64,000 nucleotides of DNA from Imperialibacter roseus (lineage in GTDB: Bacteria > Bacteroidota > Bacteroidia > Cytophagales > Cyclobacteriaceae), in the NCBI RefSeq assembly GCF_032999765.1, contig NZ_CP136051.1:2022417-2086416 (forward strand), in the 5' to 3' direction. Within the stretch, counting starts at the first letter, position 1. Every line of letters begins with the position of its first letter. This document shows positions 15,563 to 23,879 of the stretch, one piece after another. The notes under the pieces were generated by a model. The model was not told the DNA's origin. It did not search any database and saw nothing but the letters and a program-made list of their open reading frames with translations. The position numbers and the translations under genes were made by a program.

Positions 15563-17362
15563 CTATGCTAACGGATATCCTGATTTCTCTATCATCACAC
15601 TGGCTATCTCACGTCTCAACTGTATGGTGTTAACAGGACTCATTTTGGTAAATCGCTTCATTCCCATGAGCATCACTTTCTGTTCGTCGCCTTTCACAAA
15701 ACCGGCGATTGCCTCTTTTCCGGCGCTGTTGACTTTTTCCACTGCCTCGGCCAAATATACACGGGCAAGTTTCGCCTGAAGAGCGTTGGCACTTTCTCCG
15801 GTCTTTGACACCAGCTTTTCAGTTCTAAGTAGTGTCGATTCAGCTACATACACCTCAATCATCATGTCGGCAATGCACATCAGTATTTCCTGCTCGTCAT
15901 TCAGCTTAGGCCCAAAAGTCTGAGCCGCCTTGCCGGCTACCATTAATATGGCCTTCTTCAGGTTCTTCAATATTTCTTTCTCTTCGGCAAAGGGCTTGGT
16001 AAGATCAGGAGATGCGAAGGAGGGAACTGACGTAAGCTCTTTGGCCACCGCCATCGCCGGTTGCAGTATATCCAGCTCGCCTTTCATGGCTCGTTTCAAT
16101 ACCATGCCTACCAGAAGCATTCTGTTGATTTCGTTGGTGCCTTCATAAATTCGGGTGATTCTGGCGTCTCTGTAGGCTCTCGCCATCGGCGCCTCTTCAG
16201 AGAAACCCATACCACCATAAACCTGCACACCTTCGTCTACCACAAAATCCAGCACCTCCGATCCATGCACTTTCAGAATGGCACACTCAATGGCAAACTG
16301 CTCAACGCCTTTCAGCTTGGCTTCATTTTCAGGCATGCCGTTCGCTATCAGGTCGGTGATTTTGTCATCGATGTTTTGGCCAGCTCTGTAGCAGGCCGAT
16401 TCTATCGCATAGGTTTTAACCGCCATCTCAGCCAATTTGTGCTGAATAGCGCCAAAGGACGAAATGGAAACACCGAACTGCTTGCGGTCGTTGGCGTATT
16501 GGGTACTCATAGTGGCCACATCTTTGCAGCCGCCAATAACGCCGGCCGCAAGTTTAATACGACCAATATTGAGTATGTTCACTGCAATCTTGAAGCCATT
16601 TTCTCTGTCGGAAAGCATGTTTTCGACCGGCACGGGGCAATCATTAAAGAAAATTTGGCGGGTAGATGACCCTTTGATACCAAGCTTCTTTTCCTCTTCA
16701 TTCATGGTGATGCCGCCGAAGGTGCGCTCTACCAAGAAGGCAGTTAGGTTCTTGTCGTCGCCTATCTTGGCAAACACGATGAACAGGTTAGCAAAACCTC
16801 CATTGGAAATCCACATCTTCTGCCCGGTAATAAGATAGTGTTTGCCATCCGGAGACAGAACTGCTTTTGTTTTGCCGGAGTTGGCATCGGAACCAGCATC
16901 GGGTTCGGTGAGGCAATAGGCCCCTTTCCACTCGCCACTGGCTAGCTTTGGCAAGTATTTATTCTTTTGTTCTTCAGTGCCATAGTACAAAATGGGTAGG
17001 GTGGCAATGCCCGTATGGGCGCCGTAAGCAGTAGAAAACGATCCGCCGGAACTGATAATGTCAGCAATGAGCATGCTGGTGTTAAAGCTCATGCCTAGCC
17101 CGCCATACTGCTCAGGTATAGAAATGCCCAGCAGGCCCAATTCACCCGCCTTTTCCATCACGCCAGGCATAAAACCCTCTTCAAGGCTGTCCATCCTGTC
17201 TACGTTTGGCTTGATTTCCTTTTCGATGAAATCTCTTGTGGCTTCCGCCATCATTTTCTGCTCTTCCGAAAACTCCTCAGGAATAAATATCTCGTCGGCT
17301 TCAGTTTCTCTGATCAGAAATTCACCTCCCTTGATGGCATCTTTGGCAACTGTAGTTTCCAT
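15563..17362 (-). CDS. Acyl-CoA dehydrogenase, long form
   Basis: A 599-residue FAD enzyme of fatty-acid beta-oxidation that makes the trans-2-enoyl-CoA and passes electrons to ETF (encoded at 58584-60298). Seen in order: N-terminal helical domain from about 30; the middle beta domain with YCLTEPDAGSDA and GQKMWISNGG; C-terminal helical domain with the RIYEGTNEINRM motif, whose Glu (about residue 407) is the catalytic base of most members. About 180 more residues follow, as in the VLCAD-like bacterial forms; ordinary enzymes have about 380 residues. The ATG at 17362 precedes a hydrophilic leader without signal peptide. The promoter area carries two palindromes (17398-17458), so regulation by a dedicated repressor is likely. 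A strong terminator follows, so the gene is probably a single transcription unit. Confidence 0.93.
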   Translation of the reverse strand: METTVAKDAIKGGEFLIRETEADEIFIPEEFSEEQKMMAEATRDFIEKEIKPNVDRMDSLEEGFMPGVMEKAGELGLLGISIPEQYGGLGMSFNTSMLIADIISSGGSFSTAYGAHTGIATLPILYYGTEEQKNKYLPKLASGEWKGAYCLTEPDAGSDANSGKTKAVLSPDGKHYLITGQKMWISNGGFANLFIVFAKIGDDKNLTAFLVERTFGGITMNEEEKKLGIKGSSTRQIFFNDCPVPVENMLSDRENGFKIAVNILNIGRIKLAAGVIGGCKDVATMSTQYANDRKQFGVSISSFGAIQHKLAEMAVKTYAIESACYRAGQNIDDKITDLIANGMPENEAKLKGVEQFAIECAILKVHGSEVLDFVVDEGVQVYGGMGFSEEAPMARAYRDARITRIYEGTNEINRMLLVGMVLKRAMKGELDILQPAMAVAKELTSVPSFASPDLTKPFAEEKEILKNLKKAILMVAGKAAQTFGPKLNDEQEILMCIADMMIEVYVAESTLLRTEKLVSKTGESANALQAKLARVYLAEAVEKVNSAGKEAIAGFVKGDEQKVMLMGMKRFTKMSPVNTIQLRREIASVMIEKSGYPLA

Positions 17363-17397
17363 GGCTAATGAAGAATTTTAAGTTTTGTAATTCGAAT

Positions 17398-17458
17398 AAA
17401 TAGTATGCATGCATACTATTTCAAATGTAAAGAAAAATAGTATGCATGCATAATAAAT
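17398..17458. promoter_or_regulatory. Pair of palindromic operators in front of the acyl-CoA dehydrogenase gene
   Basis: Site 1 (17398-17421) is a perfect 24-bp palindrome with half-site AAATAGTATGCA. Site 2 (17435-17458) matches it over the first 18 bases and keeps the perfect core TATGCATGCATA, but its outer right arm is changed. The centres are 37 bp apart, about three and a half helical turns. A promoter-like box lies exactly between them. Dimeric repressors of the TetR type that sense acyl-CoA bind sites of this kind; the regulator is not encoded in the window. The divergent gene at 17595 could share the control. Confidence 0.75.
17422..17429 (-). promoter_or_regulatory. Candidate Bacteroidota -7 promoter box (TACATTTG) for the acyl-CoA dehydrogenase gene
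   Basis: On the minus strand the bases read TACATTTG, an exact match to the Bacteroidota consensus TAnnTTTG. They lie 60 bases before the ATG at 17362 and between the two palindromes. A clear -33 TTTG is not visible; the upstream palindrome covers that position. Confidence 0.5.
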
Positions 17459-17594
17459 TGGTGTGAAAAATTTCAGGGTATCCATCGCATATATCATTGT
17501 TGACCGATTATCAGTTTAGCTGAGATTTTTTCCCCGAAATCAGTTAATATGGAGCGTTAATGAGCCCGTGAACCCGAGCTCAATATTTTGAGAT

Positions 17595-20402
17595 ATGCTT
17601 GAAGACGCCCTTTTAAAAATAATACCCAGGCCACGTGTGAAAACACGCCTGATTGACCGCTACGCCTATGCAAGCGACGCCAGCCATTTTTACCTGGTGC
17701 CCAAAGCTGTCGTGCAGCCCATCACAGCTGAAGAAATTCAAAGGCTTTTCGCCGTGTCTCAGGAGCTGAACATCCCAATTACGTTCCGGGCAGGAGGTAC
17801 TAGTTTGTCGGGGCAAGCCGTTTCTGATGGCATATTGGCCGACCTTAGCAATTATTGGCGAAAGGTGATACCTGAGAATAATGGAGAAACCGTTAGGGTA
17901 GAGCCGGGAGCCATTGGCGCTCATGTAAATATTCACCTAAAGAAGTTTGGTAAAAAAATAGGGCCAGATCCAGCTTCGATCAATGCTGCCATGATGGGGG
18001 GCATCCTGTCCAATAACTCGAGTGGCATGTGCTGTGGTGTGGTCAATAATTCTTATCACACACTGAAGCATCTCACTTTTGTGCTTCCCAATGGGCAGGT
18101 TTTTTCCACAGAGAGGAAGGAAGACTATGATAGATTTCTGAGGGACTGCAAGGAAGTAGCGAACGGTCTGCTTGTATTGAAGCAGGAGGTTGAACAAAAT
18201 AAGACATTAGTCGCCCGCATTCGCAAGAAATACAAGCAGAAGAACACCGTGGGCTATTGTATGAATGCCTTTCTCGACTACGAACATCCGCTGGATATAT
18301 TGGCGCACGTGATCATTGGGGGAGAGGGAACCCTGGCATTTATTGCAGAAGCAGTATTGAACACTATTCCCGATTTCCCTTTCAAAATGACTGGCATGCT
18401 TTATTTTGACAGTCCGGCCGAGGCTTGTAACACCATTGCGGCTCTGAGAGATACAGGTGCAGAGGCTCTGGAGTTTATGGATCGGGCGTCGCTCAGGTCG
18501 GTGGAAAACATGCCCGGGGTTCCTGATTTTATTAAAACATTGCCTGAGCAGGCATCAGCCATTTTGTGTGAATACCAGGAAAGTACGCAGGAACGGCTGG
18601 ACACTAAATACGAAATGGCGAAGCCGACTTTGGCGAAGCTTCCTATGCTGTTTGAGCCAAGCTTTACGCAAAATCCAACTGAGCAAGCACTGTACTGGAA
18701 TATCCGAAAAGGAATGTATCCTTCAGTAGCTGGCATGCGGGCGAAAGGTACGTCAGCATTGATGGAAGATTTTACTTTCCCAGTCGAAAGACTTGGAGAG
18801 GCTGTTGTAGATGTTCAACAGCTTTTCGTGAAGCATAAGTATGAAAATGGGATCATCTTCGGTCATGCGAAGGATGGCAACCTGCACTTTGTGGTGTCAC
18901 AAAGTTACGCTACTCCGGAGGCCATCGCTTTGTATGAAGAGTTCAATGATGATTTGTTTGACCTGGTACTGAATAAATACGATGGCGCTTTGAAAGGGGA
19001 GCATAGCTCTGGCAGGGCTGTGTCGGCCTATGTTGAAACAGAGTGGGGCCCCGAGGCCTACAGCGTTATGAAAAGGCTGAAGCAGTTGATTGACCCGCAC
19101 AACTTGCTCAACCCAGGCATTGTGATCACCGAAGACAAAAAATGCCATGTTCACAACCTCAAGGTGATGCCAATTGTGGAAGAAGAGGTCGACAAGTGCA
19201 TTGAGTGCGGATTCTGTGAAAATAGCTGTCCCAGTCGTGACTATACATTAACCCCCCGGAGGCGAATTGGCATTAGAAGGGCCATCAAGCGGGCAGAAAT
19301 GGCCGGGGATCATGCTACGAAAGATGCGCTGTTGAAAGACTATGCTTTTGATGGAATAGAAACCTGTGCTGTCGACGGGATGTGCGCTACCAATTGTCCG
19401 GTTGATATTAATACAGGCGATTTGGTTAAGCGATTAAGGCGGGAAAACCATTCGTCATTTGAAAATAAAGTAGCCGTTGGTGTTGCAAGGAATTTCAAAT
19501 GGCTTGAGAGCGGCACCAGGCTGGCACTTTGGAAAGGATTTCTCCTGAACAAGCTGTTCGGTCAGCAGTTCATGCCAAAGCTGACTTTGGGAATGAAACG
19601 TATCATTCCAGGTATGCCGCTCTGGTCCAATCACTTTCAAAAACCGGCTATGAAGGAGCTTTTTGAGTCTGTTCGTAGTGCACGTAGCGAGGGCCAGTCA
19701 GTCGTGTACTTCTCAAGTTGCATTTCAAGGATGATGGATGGCGACGGAGTGAGGGCTTTTTTGTCTGTGTGCAAAAAAGCCAATATCAATATCGTATTGC
19801 CCGATCAGTTGAAAGGGACGTGCTGCGGGCAAGTCTTCTCTTCCAAAGGCTTTGCAGAGGCTTACAAGTTCACTGCTAACCAGGCTATTGAACGACTTTG
19901 GCAAAGCTCGCAGGAAGGAAAAATTCCGGTGGTGTTGGACGTGACAAGCTGCACTCAGACCATAAGATCCAGCAGACCGTATCTTTCCGATGCTAACAAG
20001 GTTCGGTTTGATAAGCTGACCATTCATGATGTAATTGATTTCGCTGCCGAGATAGTGTTGCCGCAATTGCGCATTTCTGCGCAAAAAGACAAAATTGCGT
20101 TTCATCCAGTCTGTTCGGTGCAAAAAATGGGCTCTCTCGATCAGTTGAAACGAATCGGCAAAGCCTGTGCTAAGGAGGTAAAGGTGCCGGAATTTGCTGG
20201 CTGCTGCGGCATGGCCGGCGATCGTGGGTTTTACTACCCTGAGTTGACGAAGGCGGCGACAAAGAAAGAGTCGACTGAAGTGAAACAAGAGACGTACGAC
20301 GGATATTATTCTACCTCTAAGACTTGTGAAATAGCGCTGTCTGAAGCCGTAGGAAAAAATTACGAATCGGTGATGAAACTTTTAGACGACGTAAGTAACT
20401 GA
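17595..20402 (+). CDS. FAD-linked 2-hydroxyacid dehydrogenase fused to 4Fe-4S/CCG subunit (GlcD-GlpC type)
   Basis: A 935-residue fusion that should oxidise a D-2-hydroxyacid (D-lactate, glycolate or 2-hydroxyglutarate) and pass electrons through Fe-S clusters to the quinone pool. Domains seen: PCMH-type FAD-binding domain (about 35-215, with FRAGGTSLSGQA); FAD-oxidase C domain (about 220-510, with FGHAKDGNLHF and GEHSSGR); two 4Fe-4S motifs (CIECGFCENSCP at about 534 and CAVDGMCATNCP at about 589); two CCG-type domains (TCCGQVF at about 742, GCCGMAGD at about 868). This is the plan of YdiJ and related dehydrogenases. It lies 38 bases before an alanine-glyoxylate-type aminotransferase, which fits glycolate oxidation and removal of the glyoxylate. 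The exact substrate cannot be read from sequence. Confidence 0.9.
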   Translation: MLEDALLKIIPRPRVKTRLIDRYAYASDASHFYLVPKAVVQPITAEEIQRLFAVSQELNIPITFRAGGTSLSGQAVSDGILADLSNYWRKVIPENNGETVRVEPGAIGAHVNIHLKKFGKKIGPDPASINAAMMGGILSNNSSGMCCGVVNNSYHTLKHLTFVLPNGQVFSTERKEDYDRFLRDCKEVANGLLVLKQEVEQNKTLVARIRKKYKQKNTVGYCMNAFLDYEHPLDILAHVIIGGEGTLAFIAEAVLNTIPDFPFKMTGMLYFDSPAEACNTIAALRDTGAEALEFMDRASLRSVENMPGVPDFIKTLPEQASAILCEYQESTQERLDTKYEMAKPTLAKLPMLFEPSFTQNPTEQALYWNIRKGMYPSVAGMRAKGTSALMEDFTFPVERLGEAVVDVQQLFVKHKYENGIIFGHAKDGNLHFVVSQSYATPEAIALYEEFNDDLFDLVLNKYDGALKGEHSSGRAVSAYVETEWGPEAYSVMKRLKQLIDPHNLLNPGIVITEDKKCHVHNLKVMPIVEEEVDKCIECGFCENSCPSRDYTLTPRRRIGIRRAIKRAEMAGDHATKDALLKDYAFDGIETCAVDGMCATNCPVDINTGDLVKRLRRENHSSFENKVAVGVARNFKWLESGTRLALWKGFLLNKLFGQQFMPKLTLGMKRIIPGMPLWSNHFQKPAMKELFESVRSARSEGQSVVYFSSCISRMMDGDGVRAFLSVCKKANINIVLPDQLKGTCCGQVFSSKGFAEAYKFTANQAIERLWQSSQEGKIPVVLDVTSCTQTIRSSRPYLSDANKVRFDKLTIHDVIDFAAEIVLPQLRISAQKDKIAFHPVCSVQKMGSLDQLKRIGKACAKEVKVPEFAGCCGMAGDRGFYYPELTKAATKKESTEVKQETYDGYYSTSKTCEIALSEAVGKNYESVMKLLDDVSN

Positions 20403-20440
20403 AAAATATATTTTTGATAAGAGAAGAAACCAGAACAATT

Positions 20441-21550
20441 ATGACTTACCCATTTAATCCCCCTCATAGAGTACTAATGGGCCCTGGCCCGTCAGATGCA
20501 CACCCGAGAGTGCTGAAGGCCATGTCTTCGCCGCTAATTGGGCATCTTGATCCTGAGTTTGTCAGGATGATGGACGAGGTGAAAAGCATGGTGCAGCAAA
20601 CACTGCTTACCAAGAATAATCTCACCTTCGTTGTGTCAGCACCAGGTTCGGCCGGCATGGAGACCTGCCTGGTCAACCTGCTGGAGCCAGGCGACGAGTG
20701 CATCATTTGCGTCAATGGCGTTTTTGGCGGCCGGATGGTCGACATAGCCGAGCGCTGCGGGGCAAAGGTGCACAGAATTGACACCGACTGGGGCAAGGTA
20801 ACCGAAGTGAGTCAGATCAAAAAAGTGTTGGATGTATGCCCAAAGCCAAAGCTGGTAGCCATTGTGCACGCTGAAACTTCCACCGGTGCCATGCAGCCTT
20901 TGCAGGAGATAAGTGACCTGGTGCACAATGCAGGTTCGCTGCTCGTTGTTGATGCCGTTACTTCTTACACAGGAGCGCCCCTTAAAGTCGACGAATGGGG
21001 CATTGATGCCATTTATTCGGGTTCTCAAAAGTGCCTCAGCGCCCCTCCGGGGCTCTCGCCTGTCAGTTTTTCAGAGGCAGCAGTCAAGGTACTTGACAAC
21101 CGCAAGACCAAAGTGCAAAGCTGGTTTCTGGACCTGACCATGGTGAAAAACTACTGGGCAGGGGCGAAGCGGGCCTATCATCACACCGGCCCTGTGTCTG
21201 CCATTTTTGCGCTGCACGAGGCATTGAATATTGTTTTGGAAGAGGGATTGGAAGAGCGCTGGGCCAGGCACGAGGTTGTGCACAATTATTTGAAGATGAA
21301 ACTGGAGGCTTTGGGCTTTAAGTTTGTGGTAGATGAGCAGCATCGTTTACCGAACTTGAATGCCGTTTACTTACCTGAGGGTGTTGACGAAGCTACGCTC
21401 AGAACTCGTCTGTTAAATGACTATAATATCGAAGTTGGTGGAGGCTTAGGCGTGTTTGCAGGCAAAATCTGGCGAATAGGTATTATGGGCGAAAGCTGTA
21501 CCAAAAACCATGTGAACATGCTGGTGGGTGCGCTGGAGGAGATGCTCTAG
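20441..21550 (+). CDS. Alanine-glyoxylate / serine-pyruvate type aminotransferase (class V)
   Basis: A 369-residue PLP enzyme. I chose the ATG at 20441 (MTYPFNPPHRVLMGPGPS); a TTG nine codons upstream lies in A/T-rich leader sequence. Family marks are the MGPGPS opening, the PLP lysine in SGSQKCLSAPPG and the C-terminal IWRIGIMGES. Members move an amino group from alanine or serine to glyoxylate or pyruvate. It follows the GlcD-GlpC fusion closely and on the same strand, so the two probably form an operon that turns glycolate into glyoxylate and then glycine. That link is inferred from order and known chemistry. Confidence 0.88.
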   Translation: MTYPFNPPHRVLMGPGPSDAHPRVLKAMSSPLIGHLDPEFVRMMDEVKSMVQQTLLTKNNLTFVVSAPGSAGMETCLVNLLEPGDECIICVNGVFGGRMVDIAERCGAKVHRIDTDWGKVTEVSQIKKVLDVCPKPKLVAIVHAETSTGAMQPLQEISDLVHNAGSLLVVDAVTSYTGAPLKVDEWGIDAIYSGSQKCLSAPPGLSPVSFSEAAVKVLDNRKTKVQSWFLDLTMVKNYWAGAKRAYHHTGPVSAIFALHEALNIVLEEGLEERWARHEVVHNYLKMKLEALGFKFVVDEQHRLPNLNAVYLPEGVDEATLRTRLLNDYNIEVGGGLGVFAGKIWRIGIMGESCTKNHVNMLVGALEEML

Positions 21551-21623
21551 GAAATTGAGGTACGCAGGTGGGGCATTCATCAGGAAAATTGCTAACTTCT
21601 TGCCAACCTATACCTGACATCGT

Positions 21624-22967
21624 ATGAAGAGAAAGGAGTTTTTGAAAACAACGGGCGCATTTGTAGCCGGATCAATGGTGGTGCCGCTGGTTTCTTGCGA
21701 AGATAAACCGACGGAAGTGCGAAAGAACTGGGCTGGCAATTATCAGTACAAAGCAAAGAACCTTCTGGAACCCAAAACCACCGAGGAACTTCAGGGGCTT
21801 GTCAGAAAGTTGTCGAGTCAGAAGGCGTTGGGTTCAAAACACTGCTTTAACAATATAGCTGACAGCCCTGAAAATCAGATATCTACTAAAAACTTCAATA
21901 AGGTTTTGGGGATCGATGAAGAGGCGATGACTGTGACGGTAGAGTCGGGTGCCAGGTATGGGGAGTTTGCCCCGGAGCTTCATCAGAAGGGTTTCGCTTT
22001 GCATAATCTGGCTTCCCTGCCTCATATTTCTGTTGCCGGTGCTGCTGCCACGGCCACTCACGGGTCTGGTGTGGGGAATGGAAACCTGGCAAGCGCTGTG
22101 AAGGGGCTTGAGCTGGTGGATGGCAACGGTCAACTGGTGAAATTGAAAGAAGGTGATCCGGATTTCTATGGAGCTGTCGTCGGCCTTGGCGCATTGGGCA
22201 TTGTTACGAAAGTGACGCTTGCTATAGAGAAGACCTTCGATGTGAGGCAGGACGTTTTTCAGGATTTACCGCTGGCATCTTTGGAAAAGGATTTTGAAGC
22301 TATTATGTCTGCCGGCTACAGCGTCAGCTTATTTACTGACTGGCAGAACCAGGTGGTCAGCCAGGTGTGGATCAAAAGGCGGATGGACGAGGAAATAACA
22401 GATGCCTGCGTCGAATTCTATGGAGCAACCGCTGCCACCAACAACCTGCATCCCATTACCCGTCTTTCAGCTGAAAATTGTACCGAGCAAATGGGCAAGC
22501 CAGGCCCCTGGTACGACCGCCTGCCGCACTTCAAGATGGGCTTTACGCCCAGCAGTGGGGAGGAGCTACAGTCGGAGTTTTTCGTGCCCATGGAAAACGC
22601 CGTTGACGCCATCTTGGCGCTTGAGAAAAAACGTGAACTGATCTTTCCTCAATTGATGATCACTGAAATTCGCACCATTGCAGCCGATGAGCTGTGGATG
22701 AGCACAGCCTACAGGCAGCCAAGCGTAGCCATTCATTTTACCTGGAAGCAAAACTGGCCGGAGGTAAGCAAGCTACTGCCAATGATTGAAGCAGAGTTGT
22801 CTCCATTTGGAGTCAGGCCACATTGGGGCAAGTTGTTTACCGTAGCTCCCGAAACTTTGCATGACAGGTATCCAAAATACCAGTCGTTTTTGGAGTTGGT
22901 CAAAAAATATGACCCAGAAGGCAAGTTCAGGAATGAGTATTTGGATTTGAATGTCTATCAGGCCTGA
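21624..22967 (+). CDS. Lipoprotein FAD oxidase of the alditol / aldonolactone oxidase family
   Basis: A 447-residue member of the VAO family close to bacterial alditol (xylitol) oxidases and D-arabinono-lactone oxidases. It has an export signal with a lipobox-like end (VVPLVSC, Cys about 25); the KRKEF start and long hydrophobic stretch leave Tat export possible. Next come the FAD-binding PCMH domain (residues about 40-200, with ATATHGSGVGNGN and GLGALGIVT) and the ALO domain ending in RPHWGKLF, typical of AldO-like enzymes. The normal HWGK motif is intact. It follows the aminotransferase by 73 bases, so it may be a separate unit. A role in oxidising sugar alcohols at the periplasmic side is inferred. 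Confidence 0.85.
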   Translation: MKRKEFLKTTGAFVAGSMVVPLVSCEDKPTEVRKNWAGNYQYKAKNLLEPKTTEELQGLVRKLSSQKALGSKHCFNNIADSPENQISTKNFNKVLGIDEEAMTVTVESGARYGEFAPELHQKGFALHNLASLPHISVAGAAATATHGSGVGNGNLASAVKGLELVDGNGQLVKLKEGDPDFYGAVVGLGALGIVTKVTLAIEKTFDVRQDVFQDLPLASLEKDFEAIMSAGYSVSLFTDWQNQVVSQVWIKRRMDEEITDACVEFYGATAATNNLHPITRLSAENCTEQMGKPGPWYDRLPHFKMGFTPSSGEELQSEFFVPMENAVDAILALEKKRELIFPQLMITEIRTIAADELWMSTAYRQPSVAIHFTWKQNWPEVSKLLPMIEAELSPFGVRPHWGKLFTVAPETLHDRYPKYQSFLELVKKYDPEGKFRNEYLDLNVYQA

Positions 22968-22980
22968 GAGATTAAGTGTG

Positions 22981-23004
22981 CGCCTGCTTGAAAGGAAACA
23001 GGCG
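22981..23004. terminator. Candidate bidirectional terminator between convergent genes
   Basis: A 6-bp GC-rich stem (CGCCTG at 22981-22986 with CAGGCG at 22999-23004) with a 12-base loop fills the 39-base gap between the oxidase stop and the minus-strand stop at 23007. There is no clean T run on either side, so confidence is moderate. Confidence 0.4.
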
Positions 23005-23006
23005 TC

Positions 23007-23225
23007 TTACAGGTCTTTGATTTTATTCTTAATGGCTGAAATTTCAGTGTCTAGCTCCTTCAAAGACTCTGCCACATACCCATAAAAGTCGGAACTCTCC
23101 TCCTGTAACTCTTTTAAGGCAGATTCTATCATCTTTTGCCGCTCAAGAACGAATGAAAACTTGGCATCTGTCACATTTCTGTGCCTTTCAAATCGTTTTA
23201 TAAGATTTTGTATGTTCTCGCTCAT
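23007..23225 (-). CDS. Small hypothetical coiled-coil protein
   Basis: A 72-residue protein without signal peptide, almost all charged residues and heptad-like leucines/isoleucines (for example LKELDTEISAIKNKIKDL at the end). It is probably one long helix or coiled coil. It is the last of a run of minus-strand genes and begins 82 bases after the stop of the preceding secreted protein. Its length and the good ATG at 23225 favour a real gene, but no family is recognised. Confidence 0.6.
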   Translation of the reverse strand: MSENIQNLIKRFERHRNVTDAKFSFVLERQKMIESALKELQEESSDFYGYVAESLKELDTEISAIKNKIKDL

Positions 23226-23306
23226 AGTGGATTAAACAATTGAAATTTATTAAAAATTCTCGACTGAGCAAGAGCAAATTCTTCAACAGACTAATGATAG
23301 TGCAAA

Positions 23307-23825
23307 TTACTCCATCCTCTCATACAAAATGCGCCAGCTCAGCGCCCAGGTTTTTCCTCCATCCGATGAGAGTTCCCAGTCCCATGTAAACGAGTCGTGT
23401 TGGATGTTGTAAAACACCATGCGCTGCTGGATTCGCTTGTCGCCCCGCCCAAATACCTGGGTCTTAAAGATTCGTTTATCTCCCACAAATTCACCTTCGA
23501 AATCGAAATAACCGCCCTGGTTATCAGCCCAGGCCTGTTTCCATCTCTTAAGCTGGGGCTGGTAAACGGAAATGCTCGTGCCCTTGAAACCCTTGTTTTG
23601 CCCTCCGTCGAGTTCGAAAGTCTCTCGAACCACTGTTCCGTCGAGAATGTTGTCAATGGTGTTGATGCCGTATTGTTGCACACCATTTCCCTCATCATAG
23701 GTCGCTTTCCATTTTCCTACCCAAAAGTCGAAGTATTGGGTTGTGTCAATTTTGCTAATTTGAAGTTCCTGACAATGTGCCTCATAGCCACAGGTTACCA
23801 GAACAATTAAGATGATCCTTTTCAT
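23307..23825 (-). CDS. Secreted protein resembling the DUF1579 / lipocalin-like group
   Basis: A 172-residue exported protein. A short signal peptide (MKRIILIVLVTCGYEAHCQ) is followed by FDFWVGKWKATYD, the opening seen in small calycin-like DUF1579 and related proteins. Alternating beta strands follow, rich in Trp and Phe. No catalytic motif can be seen. It lies 54 bases downstream of the AraC-type regulator on the same strand and may be in one transcript with it. The ligand is unknown. Confidence 0.65.
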   Translation of the reverse strand: MKRIILIVLVTCGYEAHCQELQISKIDTTQYFDFWVGKWKATYDEGNGVQQYGINTIDNILDGTVVRETFELDGGQNKGFKGTSISVYQPQLKRWKQAWADNQGGYFDFEGEFVGDKRIFKTQVFGRGDKRIQQRMVFYNIQHDSFTWDWELSSDGGKTWALSWRILYERME

Positions 23826-23879
23826 AGATTGATAGTTTTTGATTTCCAGTCAATCTATGTTGAAAAAAGACCGAAGGAG

